The position numbers were made by a program, and so were the translations under genes. The notes beneath the pieces were generated by a model. That model had not been told where the DNA came from and made no database searches. It worked only from the letters and a program-made list of their open reading frames with translations. This document shows positions 24,994 to 37,510 of a stretch of DNA of 64,000 bases, one piece after another. The stretch covers positions 30,450,452 through 30,514,451 of the forward strand of contig CM043800.1 in assembly GCA_023974075.1 (NCBI GenBank). Direction: 5' to 3'. The first letter of the stretch is position 1; every line of letters begins with the position of its first letter. This DNA is from Chaenocephalus aceratus (lineage: Eukaryota > Chordata > Actinopteri > Perciformes > Channichthyidae).

Positions 24994-25983
24994 CAGGGGC
25001 GCCGTAAGGGGGTGAAAAGTTAGGACGATTCTAAGGGCCCGTGACTGATAGGGGCCCCAAAAATTGTAGAACATTAAGAAAAATAGTTTAAGTAACCTTT
25101 CATCAATCATCAATAATTAACATTAATATAACATTATATTGATGATGTACTCACGAAACTTACGATTCATTTCACTTTTTTTGTTCGAAAAGTTAATTAT
25201 CCAAAGCCTCTGTACACCCCCCTCTATTTACATGTAATGGTTTGGTCCTGTCTCCAAACGCTGTGCAGCACCGCATTTTCTAGCAGAGTGAGAGCATGTG
25301 AGGCAGGGATGTCTCAACGACTAACAAAGTCAGGCTTTCAAAAAAGAAAAGAAAGGAGAGAAAGACAAGAGAGAGCGACAGTATGTCACCCAGTTTTGCT
25401 CTGATTTAGCACCACCATCAGGCCTTTTCATTTCCATTTGCGTTTTGTTGTCCATTTACACTTTAATACCCGCTTATTTTGTAGTTGGTATGTATATTTA
25501 ATTAGAAAATCTGCTGCTTATGTTGTTTTTGTTGTGATAGCATTTTATAAATTATAATATTGGTGTTAATGTTCACTTTATTTTAATTTAAGAGGTCATG
25601 TGTGTTTAAGTTATATTTATTTTGATTTTTGAATGTTCCATTCAAAAATGTTATTAAAAAGGCATGTACACCATAAAAGATGACTATTGAGGTCTATTGT
25701 CAGGAATGTTAGTGTTATATCAAATAATGAATTCTACTGCAGCAGAATGTTGCACGTCTGCACAGTGTTATATTTTCACCGCTCAGTGTCAGTAAATATT
25801 GTGCAGTTAGTATTGGACTACAAGATAGATGCAAGCCTGTACAGGTAGAGTTATTTAAAGCATAAATGAGTGATTCTGGAGGTGTGGTTACAGCATTGTG
25901 CTTGGTTGGCGTGGCCTGTGCCTGGTGGTGGGGCCCAATGTGATATCTTTTCATGGGGCCCAAAATCCCTGGCGGCGCCCCTG
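24994..25983. mobile_element. hAT-like DNA transposon remnant
   Basis: The terminal inverted repeat begins CAGGGGCGCCG at the left and ends CGGCGCCCCTG at the right, with GGGGCCC-rich subterminal DNA, as in a widespread fish hAT group. No transposase ORF remains. The flanking 8-mers (GTGCTCAG and CTCGGCAG) are not an exact duplication, so the target site is decayed or my boundary is off by a few bases. Confidence 0.65.
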
Positions 25984-27522
25984 CTCGGCAGGTATAGCTG
26001 GGTTTAAGTTAGTGAGTTTTTCTTCCAGCAAAAGACAAACAAATACCCAACAATGACAACATGAGAGTGGTGAGGGAGAATTAATTGGTAGTTTTGAGTT
26101 CACATGATTTCATACCTTGACCTCGGACTACAAACTACAAAACTGTGACTATAAATGTGACCTCTCTGTAGGAGTAAAATACATGTTCCAGTTTTTGGCA
26201 TGGCCCCCCCAGCTCTGTTCTCCATCAGTATGGAAATGCTGCTCCAGGCCGGTTCCCGTCTACGGCAGGTGGGCAAGAGGGGCTGCTGACACACAATATC
26301 CGAGGGGACGTGATGCTTTTAATTAGAATAACTCTTCATTGAATATGATTTGGCCACACAGCCTTGCATTGAGCCCGGTCCATCAGGTGACCTCAGGAAC
26401 GCAGAAAAACATCACGCGGCAAAGGAAGGATTCGCCCGCCATGCAGGAATACATTGTGCTGACACCTCAGTGTAACCAACTCTGCTCACATTATAGTCTC
26501 AATGGAAATAGCAGCCATTTTGGTTTAAAACAACAACAAAAAAGTCACATATTTTAATCAGGTGGTGCATGTAAGATGGAGTGAGGGAGGGGCTAGTTTC
26601 CTGAGAGACATCATCTACTTCTAAGGAAACCTGAATGCTTATTCGACTAGGAAACAGATATGTTTAGTTTCTATCATGAGGAACCAGAAATAGTGTGTTG
26701 ATGCTGAACAAGGTGAAGGGGACTTCAGAGAAAACCAAATTAACTTAGTGACTAATATGCTCCCACATAGAGCTTGAAGGTTTGAAGCTTTGATCCTCTT
26801 TGAAGGCCTACTTTGCGTTTCAGCTGCTGTAAGCTACATGTTAACTTACATTGTCTAGCAGTAGAAGGGTTGGGATTCATTATTTAACTTTAAAAGACAT
26901 GATTGAACAATAAATGCAGTTACCATGTGTAATGTTTTAAAATGTGTGTCACAATGGATAATCTCTTTCAACTGCAAACCAAATCTACCTACGTATAAAT
27001 GGCCGGAACCTGAACATAATTGTTTTATTTGTTGTATTATCATGTACCAGTATAGCTTAGTTTTTAGCTTAAGTGGCTACTTCTGACAGCCCAAAAATGT
27101 AAAGCTGATGTGATTAACTCATTGTATGAGAGACGCAATAACTATGCACTATGCTGGATGACACAGTGATTATACTTGTTGTGTAAACTGTCTACATTTC
27201 AAGTGTCTCTTCACAAAGTGAAAAGGGCTCTTTCACATTGGATCACATGAGTTTGCACTTCTCCGCAGCCCTATGGAGCATGTTAGCGTTTTTCTGCTCT
27301 TTTTAGGGGGTTTTAGGTGATAACGTGTGTGTGTCTGATGTGCTGCCCCCAAGTGGCCAGAAATCAATAAATGCAGGTTTAATGTTATTGATTGGTGGCA
27401 ATTCTTTAATTATGAACATATTATGACTTTGGCTTCTGTATCAACTATGAGAACCAGGAAGAGGTTGTGCAAAAAACCCACAAACCTCTTGCTCTATTAT
27501 CTACGGTGGCCCTGAAGTGCAA
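25984..27522. other. Non-coding interval; candidate regulatory block at 26170-26460
   Basis: No gene. The 26170-26460 block is GC-richer than its flanks and includes a TTTTAATTAGAA homeodomain-type core. It is a conserved-element candidate on composition only. Confidence 0.4.
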
Positions 27523-27780
27523 GACACCACAGCATTTCAGAAAACACCACAGCATTTCAGAAAACACCACAGCATTTCACAAAACACTACAGCATTTCAC
27601 AAAACACCACAGCATTTCACAAAACACTACAGCATTTCAGAAAACACCACAGCATTTCACAAAACACTACAGCATTTCAGAAAACACCACAGCATTTCAG
27701 AAAACACCACAGCATTTCACAAAACACCACAGCATTTCAGAAAACGCCGCAGCATTTCAGAAAACACCACAGCATTTCAC
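27523..27780. repeat. 20-bp minisatellite, 13 units
   Basis: Thirteen head-to-tail copies of a 20-bp unit (core ACAGCATTTCAG / AAAACACC). Units vary at two main sites: TTTCAG versus TTTCAC, and CACCAC versus CACTAC, with one CGCCGC unit. Twenty is not a multiple of three and the unit has no stop in any + frame, so overlapping repeat-coded ORFs appear. They are not evidence of a protein. Confidence 0.97.
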
Positions 27781-27826
27781 ATTGGACGGAAAGGGTATTC
27801 CTTTAGGGAGAACACTTCTTGTTTGT

Positions 27827-27986
27827 GATTGGACAGAGCCAGCCAGAGAAGCACTGCTGTGATTGGTTGTTTTTGCTGCCAGTCAAGAAATGACGCTTCG
27901 TGATTGGTCAACACCCGACAGCGAAATATGTCCCAACCATGGTCCCACAACGTATGGTCCCAACCATAGACTGTATATATAAATGG
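27827..27986 (+). promoter_or_regulatory. Promoter-like cluster: three NF-Y motifs plus TATA
   Basis: GATTGG (inverted CCAAT, NF-Y type) occurs at 27827, 27861 and 27902, followed by TATATATAA at 27977. This precedes the spliced-looking unit at 28005-29085. Function is inferred from motif order. Confidence 0.4.
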
Positions 27987-30612
27987 ACGTAGGGTCCGTG
28001 ACGTCACCCATAGGATTCTGCAGAGTTGCCGTGAAGCCCTTAGTAGGCGGAGTCGGCCACTAACGGCTCAACAGTGACGTCAGAGTTCAACTCCCGCCTT
28101 CTCCAGCCTGCTCCAAATAAGGGCAAAGAGGCGGAGCCGAGGCGGGACCTGCAGCCACCCAGCTGGAAGTTCCAGAGCTAGCTGAAGCTACCAAGCTAAG
28201 CTAACATGCTCCCCATCTGCACACTGCCGTCGCATTTTACGTTTCTAAGGTAAGCGGCCATGAAACTATTCAGCAAAACTATAAATAATAATCTAAGTTA
28301 TTGAGTTTTTAGCATAATACTTCAGAATTTTAAAACCCCTTAACAATTGCAATTGTGCTAAATTCAACTCTGGAATCAAGCACATATTAATATGTTTGCA
28401 TGACATTAGTTATTTATATTTTGATATCACTTAACCATACGTTTAATACATTTAAGTCAAGCTAAGGTACATGTGATGTTAGCTAGTTAGTGCTCTTACC
28501 TGTGAGGCCTCCTCCAAACAGCATAATAACCAGACTGTATCATTAAAACTAAGTACCAGTTCTAGATCCTTGACTTTAGACAAACAATTCAAAAGACAAC
28601 ATGTATTTAAAGACCAATCTTTATTTGAATGTGCCTCTTAACCTGAGATATTAGTTATACAGTAATAGTATTGACAATCTAAAAAAACTGAGCAACTCAA
28701 CAGTCAACTTTATGTTTCTTATTGTCTAAAGCATTTATTATTTTCATTTCCCCCCTCTCATATTCAGTGTGGACGGATTGAGACAGCGTGGTGTCCAGAG
28801 GGCTGCAGAGACTTCAGGGAGAAACCTCTGTGATGGACGTCCTGTCTGTTGGTTTGGAGAGGACTGAGGGTCTTTCCTCAGCGAGGAGGACCAGGGCTGA
28901 TGAAGGAGCCCATGCTGGGCACAGCTCATACCAACTGCACAGGCCTAGTCTGTCACTTTATTTGACTAAATGTGTTTACTTATACATTTAATAGGTTTAC
29001 ACCTTCTGTCCATATGTGCTTTTTATTTAAAACATTTGATTAACTTTTGGTTCACATTTCAATAAACTGTATTTGTATTTGTATCCTTTCGTCCATTATT
29101 CTTACTGAACATGTTAGATTACACATTCACATCTGACTGAAGATTGGCCCCATTTATTTGTGACGTTGCAAACTCTGCGGTACAAGGCACAAGCGATGTG
29201 AAGCTCATAAAGTGAGGCAAATAGAAATAATCAGCTGATGGAGTGTAGATGTGGAAATAGCTGCATTCGACTGTTTTTACAATAAAAGTAGTTTCTTAGT
29301 GAATGTCCTGTACTGGTCTTAACATCTCATAGCATCAGCTTTTAATGATCCTCTTGGATGTTCTTCTTGACCCTCAGAGAAGGAGAAAATGTCGAGTCTT
29401 TCAGGCATGTCCTTTCCTAACAAAAATGACAGGAAACATAAAACATATTATTGCAGAACAAGTGTGTTATTTATGAAAGTGGTGTGTTTGTGTGTTTAGG
29501 GGCTGTAGATATCATTATTTTGTAATTGTAATGTTTTTTTTTTATTTAAACAATGAGCTACAAAGACAATCAGATTATGAATGAACAGTATGAAGTTCAT
29601 CAACATTGAAATATATGTTATTATCAAAATAATATTTAACTGTTATCAAAACGTAGTGCAACTGTAGAAGCTTGCTCTGTTGTCTCACTGAAAGAATAAC
29701 TTTTACCACGTTTTTTACAGACAATATTGAGAGATAAATCTTTGCCTTCAATACATTAAATTAGAAAGCTGACAAAGTCATATTGCTAAATATCTAAATG
29801 TAACTTTTTGCATGGAAAAACCCCTCAACTTAACTGATGTGTAGGTGATCTAGTATTGTTTATTGGAATGTATATCAGTGTATTCAAGTCAATACTTCAT
29901 TCATTTAAACCAATATCTTTCTTGATTCTTTGTACAGTAAGAAAAAAAGAGTCTTTGTACCTGAGCTGAAGTTCACTGCTGTGAGGAGTCCAGTTCTGTC
30001 TCACTCTCTGGTCCAGCCTGTCTGCATCACCTGGACACCTTAAACAAACAGATATATATATGTAAAGTACCATGTGTACAAACAATATAACTGATTCTCT
30101 TCTGTTGGACATGTTGGATTGTGTATTGTCCGAGTCAGGGTCCTTTTTATTTTACTGTAACTTTGGAAGTTGTGTTACCAATGCTTACTGTTTATTTGAT
30201 ACCCATTTGGTAATGCAATTAATAAAAACAATAAGGTTTGGGTTCGTTCTTCAGATGACTATCGTTAACGTGTAAGCTCGATAATGAACTCCAGCTCAAC
30301 CAACCATATTGTAATATCTAAGTAATCATCTTGAAATATGACAATAATAATTGTAATATACACACATCTTATTGTGAGGTTGATTTCACATAACTACTTC
30401 GACATTAGCTTGTCTACATACTTGAGCATAGCCAATTTAAATTAACCTTAGCGATGCATACAGTTCCTCCTACATAATAAAATATCTCTAAGTTACAAGG
30501 ATGTAACCTTATTTTATCAACCTCAAACTGAAGCCGTTTGTTCAACAGTATTATCCCACTTAACGCTTAACACTTGTCTATTTCGTTTTAACCTTTATAT
30601 ATACAGTCTATG
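27965..30612. mobile_element. Fish repeat with CATAGACTG... inverted termini
   Basis: The left end CATAGACTGTATATATAAA is repeated inverted at 30594-30612 (19 of 19). The adjacent left sequence (GTCCGTGACGTCACCCATAGG) is a familiar dispersed teleost repeat. I see no transposase and no clear target duplication. Sequence to the right (30940-31250) also resembles the same repeat family, so this may be a composite or nested copy. Confidence 0.5.
28005..29085 (+). other. Spliced-looking minigene inside the repeat (47-codon ORF)
   Basis: A putative exon ends at 28249 (AAG|GTAAGC) and the next begins at 28768 after a pyrimidine tract and TATTCAG. Joining them gives an open frame from the ATG at 28206 that crosses the junction and stops after 47 codons. 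AATAAA follows at 29061. I recognise no domain. It could be a non-coding transcript carried by the repeat or a chance alignment of motifs. Confidence 0.3.
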
Positions 30613-31264
30613 ATTTTAACTTGGAGGGTACGATTAGCATCGTTAGCACCGATGTAGCTACCACTAGCTTACATGCTAACCCAAGCCTTACCATTCATTA
30701 CGTAGCTGATTAAAATCATTAACACATAAATAAAGCACTCGAATTGTACTTACCGCATTCATGCACCGTCTGTTTTAACCGCAGAGCGAGTCACAATACT
30801 CCGATATATAAGCATGAAGAACAAACAACCACGGCCGGCTACAAGTTGTGTTTCCTGGATGAGCTGAGCAGGCAGAGTCCCTGTAGCTAGCTTCACGGAG
30901 CTGCTAGCAGAGAGACAAGAAGCTAACAGCGGCAGGCACTTCACAGAGCCGTCACTCAATGTGACCACGCCCTAATTTATGCACACACTTTAAGACCTAA
31001 TATAAATAAAAGGGTCGCGTTAGAAAACAATTCACTCTCAGATCCATAATCATGAAGGTGGAATCTAACTATATCGATAATAAAATGTATGGAGCCAGGG
31101 AGAGAAACATGTTTTTTTCTGCTGTAAAGTTGGGCATTTTAACATGGGGGTCTATGGAAATTGCTCCTTTCTGCAGCCATCGCCTATCGGCCAATATATG
31201 AACTGCAGTGTGTGGCACTTCCGTATTGGCTTCACGGCTCTACCCCACAGTTTGCCGCTTGGTC
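30613..31264. repeat. Probable right part of the same dispersed fish repeat
   Basis: Contains blocks I associate with the same teleost repeat (the GTCACTCAATGTGACCACGCCC region near 30951 and ACATGGGGGTCTATGG near 31142). On the minus strand a TATATA at 30804-30810 precedes a GCG|GTAAGT donor at 30754, a possible antisense first exon. Confidence 0.4.
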
Positions 31265-32110
31265 CCAACACATCAGCCGTTAGCACACACTCAGATCTCA
31301 CAGCTCCTCATATCTGTTCAGAAACTGGACAAAAGGTAAACATGTACAAACCACAGACTGTCTATGTCATGGCGAATACAGTCGCTGCTTTATTTATGTC
31401 TGTATGATGGTTGTTGTGAGTGTGGACGGAGCAGCTACAGGTTAGTTTAGCCTGATGAATCCGATTCAGAAAACACGCATTTTAAAAGCTTTTCGCCTGC
31501 CGTCTTGTCTGCAGACTTGTCAAAGCGTTAATTCATGGTTTTTACTAACTGTTATCAGTATGTAGTTACTTCGGCATCACTTTGAAACGTGTATTACAAT
31601 TAAATCACGGTCAAATATGTTCATTTTGTTGTAGGATTTACATGGAGATACGCCCCGTCCCCTCTCCAGCGCCTCTTGTTTGAATGACAGAATTGACAGG
31701 AGCAAACACAGCTGACAGCCGCGGTGAAACTCGAGCGATTAGAGCGATGCGAATATTGGGTGGTCTACCATAGTATTTACATGGAGATAAGCCCCTTAAA
31801 AACCATGAGTTAATAAAGCATTAATTCTGTATTTACTCCTGTCATTCAAACAAGACGCTGGAGAGGGGGCGGGCTGTATCACCATGTAAATCCTATCGGA
31901 ATCGGATCCATCAGGCTGAGCTAACCTGTAGCTGCTCCGTCCACGCTCACAACAACGTCATTCAGACATAAATAAAGCAGCGACTGTATTCACCATGACA
32001 TAGACAGTCTGTAGTTTGTACATGTTTAACTTTTGTCCAGTTTCTGAACAGATATGAGGAGCTGTGAGCTCTGAGTGTGTGCTAACAGTTAACAGCTAAC
32101 GGCTGTGAGA
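31265..32110. repeat. Near-palindromic inverted repeat
   Basis: The arm 31265-31450 is repeated inverted at about 31905-32110 at over 90% identity by eye (for example GTACAAACYACAGACTGTC and GGACGGAGCAGCTACAGG). An inner arm pair matches at 31630-31690 and 31840-31895. The left arm has about 170 bp (31455-31630) with no partner on the right. The 31144-31407 ORF lies in the arm and is not convincing. Confidence 0.8.
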
Positions 32111-34258
32111 AAGTTGGAGGGTTATGAGTCTGCTCAAGGGCATCTCAGGGGTGGTAATAAGTGAGCTACATTGTAAAATGTTCCTGCTAATTTATGAGTG
32201 ATATCAGCCTCCAATGCTTGATATTGGCAAAAGGTACTACACCTTTAAACACATTACGTAGACATATTACACCTCATCATTCAGGATTTATAATACATGA
32301 AAAAACATAGACATACCTGTGGCTCTGCCTTAAGCCACTCTCTGTGTTGTGCAACAGGAATTCAACATGAATCAACAGGTACTTTCGAGGCACCTGCTGC
32401 AATTTACATTAGAAACAGTAACGTGTTGGCGGCATGAAAATAGGACAGGTGCATCCGTCATGCTCACATGTTTGTGTGTCTACAGCTTCCAAGAGTAAAG
32501 CTATTGTTCTATCTGTTCTATTGTATTGAGACTTAGTCTGCATGAAATGTACATTGTCTTGTGTGTCAGTAGGTAAAAGACAAGTTAAAAATTCTGGTTT
32601 TGTATACAGCTTCCAGGAATCCCACAATTTCCTCTCAGCTCCGTGTTGCCATTTAAAAAAATTAACTACGTTTTAAAGAGTTATATTTGAGCAAACTTGG
32701 ATTACATTACATTACATTACAGCGCCATTACAAAGTCAGGGATTGTATTATTTTAAAAGATAGCTCGTCTGACTGAACAAAAGCAAAATATCCAATGAAG
32801 TCACTTAGACGGTGATTAAAGAGCTCTTTCAGCTTGATACTGTATCTCTCAATACAATTAGAATAACTTGGTGAAAATCAGTCTTGGACCAGATCTGTAA
32901 AAAGAAAATTGTGTGGAAATACAAGCAAGTGTAATAGAAATACTTAAAAAATTAAAAAGTTAAAATAATATGCAAAGCGTCTGGTCCACTTCCTGTGGTG
33001 CATTTATTGAATTAGCAGCAGGAATTCCCATATGATAATATTTGTATCTGATTGCTGTTCATGCTTTGTCTGCTCCAACATTCCCCCCATTTTACCCAAG
33101 CTTTCCCCCTCAGTTTAAAGTCTGGAGTTAGGGAAACATTATGTGAAAAATGTTGTTTTTTGTTGGTTTTTGCCTATCACAAATGCTGCATTGGTATTTA
33201 TTATTTCTTTATCTAATGCCTTTTTATGGGATTCAGGCCTATATTTTCAACATCATTTACATAAAGTCAGATGGGATGTGTTAGTTCAATGGCACTGTAA
33301 TCCCTGCTCCCTTTTCATAACAATTAAACAGTGAATCAAACACCCAGCAGGCAAAGTTCAGGTAAGTGACTTTAAGAGAATTACCACCACCTACTGGCAA
33401 ACCATGTTGTCACAGGTTGGGCTGAGACCATGGGGCTGAGACCAGGGCTGAGACGCGTCGCTTGGTAATAATTGTGCTTTATTTGTCAACAAACTGTAGG
33501 GATATATTAATACTGTATATAATATACACTTCTCTTTTTTGATAATTCTGGCTGTGTAAATGCATATTGCATAGATTTTGGTTTGATTTTATTTGGGAAG
33601 TTTGGAAATAATTATGCTGTGTTTGACGACTTGAGAAAATTACAGATTTGTATAACCATTTATTAGAAAAAACAACTTTAAATTACTTTAATTGCAGACA
33701 AATGTAATGTATTGTAGTGAAGTAGAAGTAAAGTGTAGATACAAAAGATAGTATTAAGATATATTCCAAAACTTGACTTTAAAGACATGGTTCATTTCAT
33801 ATATTCCCATATAGTACATATATTCTACAGGTTGGATTTGACTCTGAGCAGACTGTCTTTAATCATATTATCTAAACTGGAGCAAGACATGTTGTTTGCT
33901 TTGATAGCCTGATGGGTAGATTAATGACACCATCAGCGTATGGATTGGTTCCTCCTTAAGAGGGAAATTAAAGTTCTAATCATGGCATTAAACAGTGTGT
34001 CCTGTGTAATTTTAACATTTTCCTATTGGAGATAAGATATACTTTATTAATCCCAAATTGTAAAGAAATAGTAAAAAATAAAACAATTATGCAATATAAA
34101 CATCTCCAAATAGCAGATAAAACCGAAATAAAAGAGTGAAAATATATAAGTTGACCGTGAAGAAAAAATATGTAAACCATCTGACAAATACAAAAATATT
34201 GAAGTGCTAAATTACAGCTCACGCAATATAAAAGTGGGATTTGATTTACATTTAGTTT
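32111..34258. other. Non-coding interval left of the duplication
   Basis: No supported gene. Contains a short (ATTAC)n run at 32699-32720 and, at about 34029-34060, a GATAAGATATACTTTATTAATCCC-like motif typical of inverted fish retroposon 3' ends. Confidence 0.5.
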
Positions 34259-34486
34259 GCAATAATGGCATATTAATTAAATATAAATAAAGAGTAGGTG
34301 GCACTAGCTCAATAGGTTCCTTTATGAGTAATATAATTACCTTTTCAAATTATACTTCCTTAACCTCACACTTTAGTTATCTTTCCTGTTTGTATTAAAA
34401 GACCACAACTAAGTATTGAACTCATTCAATATCTCAGAGGGGTTTAATATAAAGCACACAATAAAACTACAAACAGAACAAGTGTT

Positions 34487-34492
34487 TTTATT
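34487..34492 (-). terminator. Poly(A) signal, MS4A copy 1
   Basis: AATAAA on the minus strand about 380 bp beyond the stop codon. The same hexamer is present in copy 2. Confidence 0.45.
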
Positions 34493-34867
34493 GTGACAGT
34501 CAACAGTTTCGATTACATTACTTTTTTTAAATGACTAAATAGTGCAAAAGAGCAAAGAAAAACCTTTTCAGTATTTCACACACGCACAAACCTCCCTTTT
34601 ACCTCCAAACAAGCTAAACGTAAGGTACCTTATTCAATAGAAATTGTAATCAACAGCTTTAAAACATTTACACAGAAGAAAGAGACACCAATAAAACACC
34701 AACAAAAATAAGTGAAAACGATTTTTTTTTTTAAACGTGTAGGAAACGACCCAGAAGATTGGCAGCGAAAGTACCAGCTGAGTTTGAGTAAATCATTAGA
34801 GCACATTCAGTCCACAGTTTGATTATACAACCTGTGACTGACAGCAGAAAGCAGGATTGTTTTTTAG

Positions 34868-37153
34868 CTAGACCTCGGGGTTGCCAGGGACTTCGTCCAG
34901 CAGGGGCTTGTAGTATTCAGGTTCCTCATTCTTGTAAAAAAAGAAAAAGAATATCATTAAGACATACTCAAATCTTGACCTGTTTCTAACCCTTAAGGCC
35001 ACATTTAAACAACTTGTAAAGTAAAGGAGTCTTTCTATTGAATATAAATGTTTACAGTTCTGACAGTAAGATGTTATTTTGGAGACCATACCATCTTTTC
35101 GTCCTTCCCCCTTCTCTTCAGAGCCTTGATCCCCAGGACCGAGGAGCTGATGGTGAGGCAGAGCTCCAGGGCTGAGAGGACAATCATCAGACCGTGCATG
35201 CTCCACAGCAGCATCTGGTGGGACACAAGAAGCAGTGCTTTCTTTAAAGATTCAAATCACATATGCTTGTTATATTCAGGTATAATTACATTTGTAGACT
35301 GTGTTCTAACTTGCACAATTTCCTTCAAATGTGGCTTTTTGTGGGACTTCTTATCGGTTTTAATGATGTTGAAAATCCCCTATTGATCTAGCACAGATAT
35401 AAAACATTAACTCTCTCTCCATTAACATACAGAGTACGCATTACCACCAGTCATCAGGACATCTGGTTATTTACTCGGGGCACAAAATACCAGAAAACCA
35501 CAATAATATCCATATAACTCAAATAACGGTGATCACAATTTTCAGAAGAAGAATTTTCATTTCAGAAGCTAAAACCAGCTCATGTTGGACATTATCATTT
35601 GATATATTACTAAACAAATATATTGATTAATTATCAAACTTATGGGTGAGTTCTTTTTTGTCAAAGGACTAATTATCAAATAATTGTCATCGCTGATTTT
35701 TCTTCATTAGTTTATTCTTAGTGAACCTGTTGTAAACAGTTGTAAATGGTGATCATTCAAGACAACATCCAGGTAAGGACATTTTCCACACTCACCATCA
35801 TCATGTTCTTGGTTTCCAAGCATTCCTGCTCCATTCTATTTTCCCCATAAGATACAGTGGGTGAGTGATGATAGTAATATTGATTGTTATGATTCTCACA
35901 CAACCAATACAGCCACATGTTTGTCATTCTGAGGCTGTAGAGTGTGATGGCTGCAATGGCAAAACCAACTCCTGCAAGATTCAGAATCACATTGACGATG
36001 ACCTTGAATGAAAGACACAAAAACACAGCATGACAAAAATGCTCATCAAGTTCAAAAGCTTCCAACTTTATCCCACTTAACAGCTTGGTGGCACTGCTCC
36101 TTCATTATGCCCTCCCCAAGACAATGTAGGTGTAAATGCTCAAAATGGTGCGTGTGCCAAGTACAAAAGCTGACATACTCACCAGACATGGACTGGGGTA
36201 CTTCTCAGACAAAATGGAAACGATGCCAAACAACATGAACTAGAGACAGAGACAAGAATGTTTTACCTACATTCTTCCATGCAAACACTTCAATGCAGCC
36301 AAGTAATTTCCAGTGTCTTTAATTGGTTCAACTGAACAGCATTTGTAGCACTAAGAGGGAGGTCATACCCATCTGGCGTTTACATTGGCCTGGGTGTGAG
36401 TGCAGCCTGCTACTAGATAGGAGATACATGATCTGCTTTGTATCATTTGAGAGCTAAAGAAGAACTAGAGAATTAAAAAAAACACACTTTGGTTTTGGCA
36501 GAAGTCTGTAATATATTCGAAACACAGCACAGTACAGAAATGATTGGTTTTAACTGAGCCATTCATTTGTGCTTGGATGGATATCTGATTCTGAATCTGA
36601 AAAAAAAAGCCTTTAGGTTAATCTCCTTAGGACTAAGTCACTAAGTAGACAACCCAAGACACGTACTGTTGGGCTTTGGTTATGATACAAATAACAATAT
36701 GTAACATATAAGCATTGGTTTGCTTACCAATGCTCCCAACCAAAAGGAAAACCCGGTCATATTCCAAATGGGAGTAAAAGCAAAGATCGCACCAATGCCG
36801 ATGTTGAGCAGCCCAACCATAATCTGCAGAGTCTGTGGAGAAGAAAACCTAGCATGAACCACAAACATCTGTACAGTACAACAGCAAATAACAAGTCACT
36901 GTGTGGTGCAGAACTGTTATACAGTATAATGTTATATTGTATGTATTTATTGCAAGACAAAAGACAAATAACTCACCCCCAGTACTGTCTGAGAGGTGTT
37001 CTGGAGCCTCCTCAGGTGCTGGGACACAGAGCAGCAAATTGGGCTGCAGCACAGGTTTTTGAGGATTTGGTACAGAGGAGGACAAACACTTTGGGGGTCA
37101 GAGGTCAAAGTGATTACAGTGCTGCCCTCGGTCTTGGATATTGAGAGAGACAT
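34868..37153 (-). CDS. MS4A-family four-TM protein, copy 1 (243 aa, six coding exons)
   Basis: Exons, in transcript order, all phase 0 with GT-AG ends: 36977-37153, 36728-36832, 36183-36239, 35796-36002, 35092-35214, 34868-34930. Joined, they encode 243 aa starting MSLSISKTEG and ending PLLDEVPGNPEV. The exon pattern and TM layout fit MS4A/CD20-like proteins: a cysteine-rich cytosolic N-terminus (CCSPICC at about 35-41), TM1 with LQIMVGLLNIGIGAIF, TM2 across exons 2-3, TM3 in VIVNVILNLAGVGFAIAAI, an extracellular loop rich in N, Y and H, TM4 in exon 5, and a short tail with an EPEYYKPL tyrosine motif. A non-coding exon probably lies at 38439 onward. MS4A proteins sit in immune-cell membranes and modulate receptor signalling; the ligand here is unknown. 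Identical in sequence to copy 2. Confidence 0.85.
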
Positions 37154-37479
37154 CCTGCCTGCTCCTGTAGACTGAAAGAAACAAGAGAGACCTTTTAATT
37201 TGCTGTATTACGGTTTTTTCTCAGCCACAGTTTTGTGAAATTGCCATTTTGGCTGTAAACCCAGGAGTGGTTTTCTCATATCTATCAGGTTTCTAAAAAT
37301 CCTTGCTTTTGTAAATGGGGCTGCTAGTGCTAACCTGTAGGTATGAACAGAGCAGCTTCCACTAAACGGCGTAAATAATGAACTTTTATAGTAATATATA
37401 TAATAAAGAAAATAAAGGGAAAACAAGTTCCTTTTGAGACATTTTATGAATCGAATTCCTTCAAAACTGTAACAATGAG

Positions 37480-37510
37480 TTTCAGGAAGTGATTGCGTTT
37501 GAGGAAGTGA
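37480..37510. repeat. 18-bp VNTR, short allele (copy 1)
   Basis: One to two units of an 18-bp repeat (GAGGAAGTGATTGCGTTT). It is expanded to about four units at 48284-48371 in copy 2, which accounts for the offset change between the copies. Confidence 0.85.

Noticed and set aside
27467..27862. Repeat-rich ORFs of 131 and 103 aa; also a CRISPR-like look
   Set aside because: They come from a stop-free 20-bp minisatellite. There are no unique spacers, so it is not a CRISPR array, and the host is a vertebrate.
34868..35206. 112-aa ORF reading from MS4A exon 5 through the intron into exon 6
   Set aside because: Consensus donor and acceptor sites (35092 and 34930) separate the exons. The intervening residues are a poly-F intron translation.
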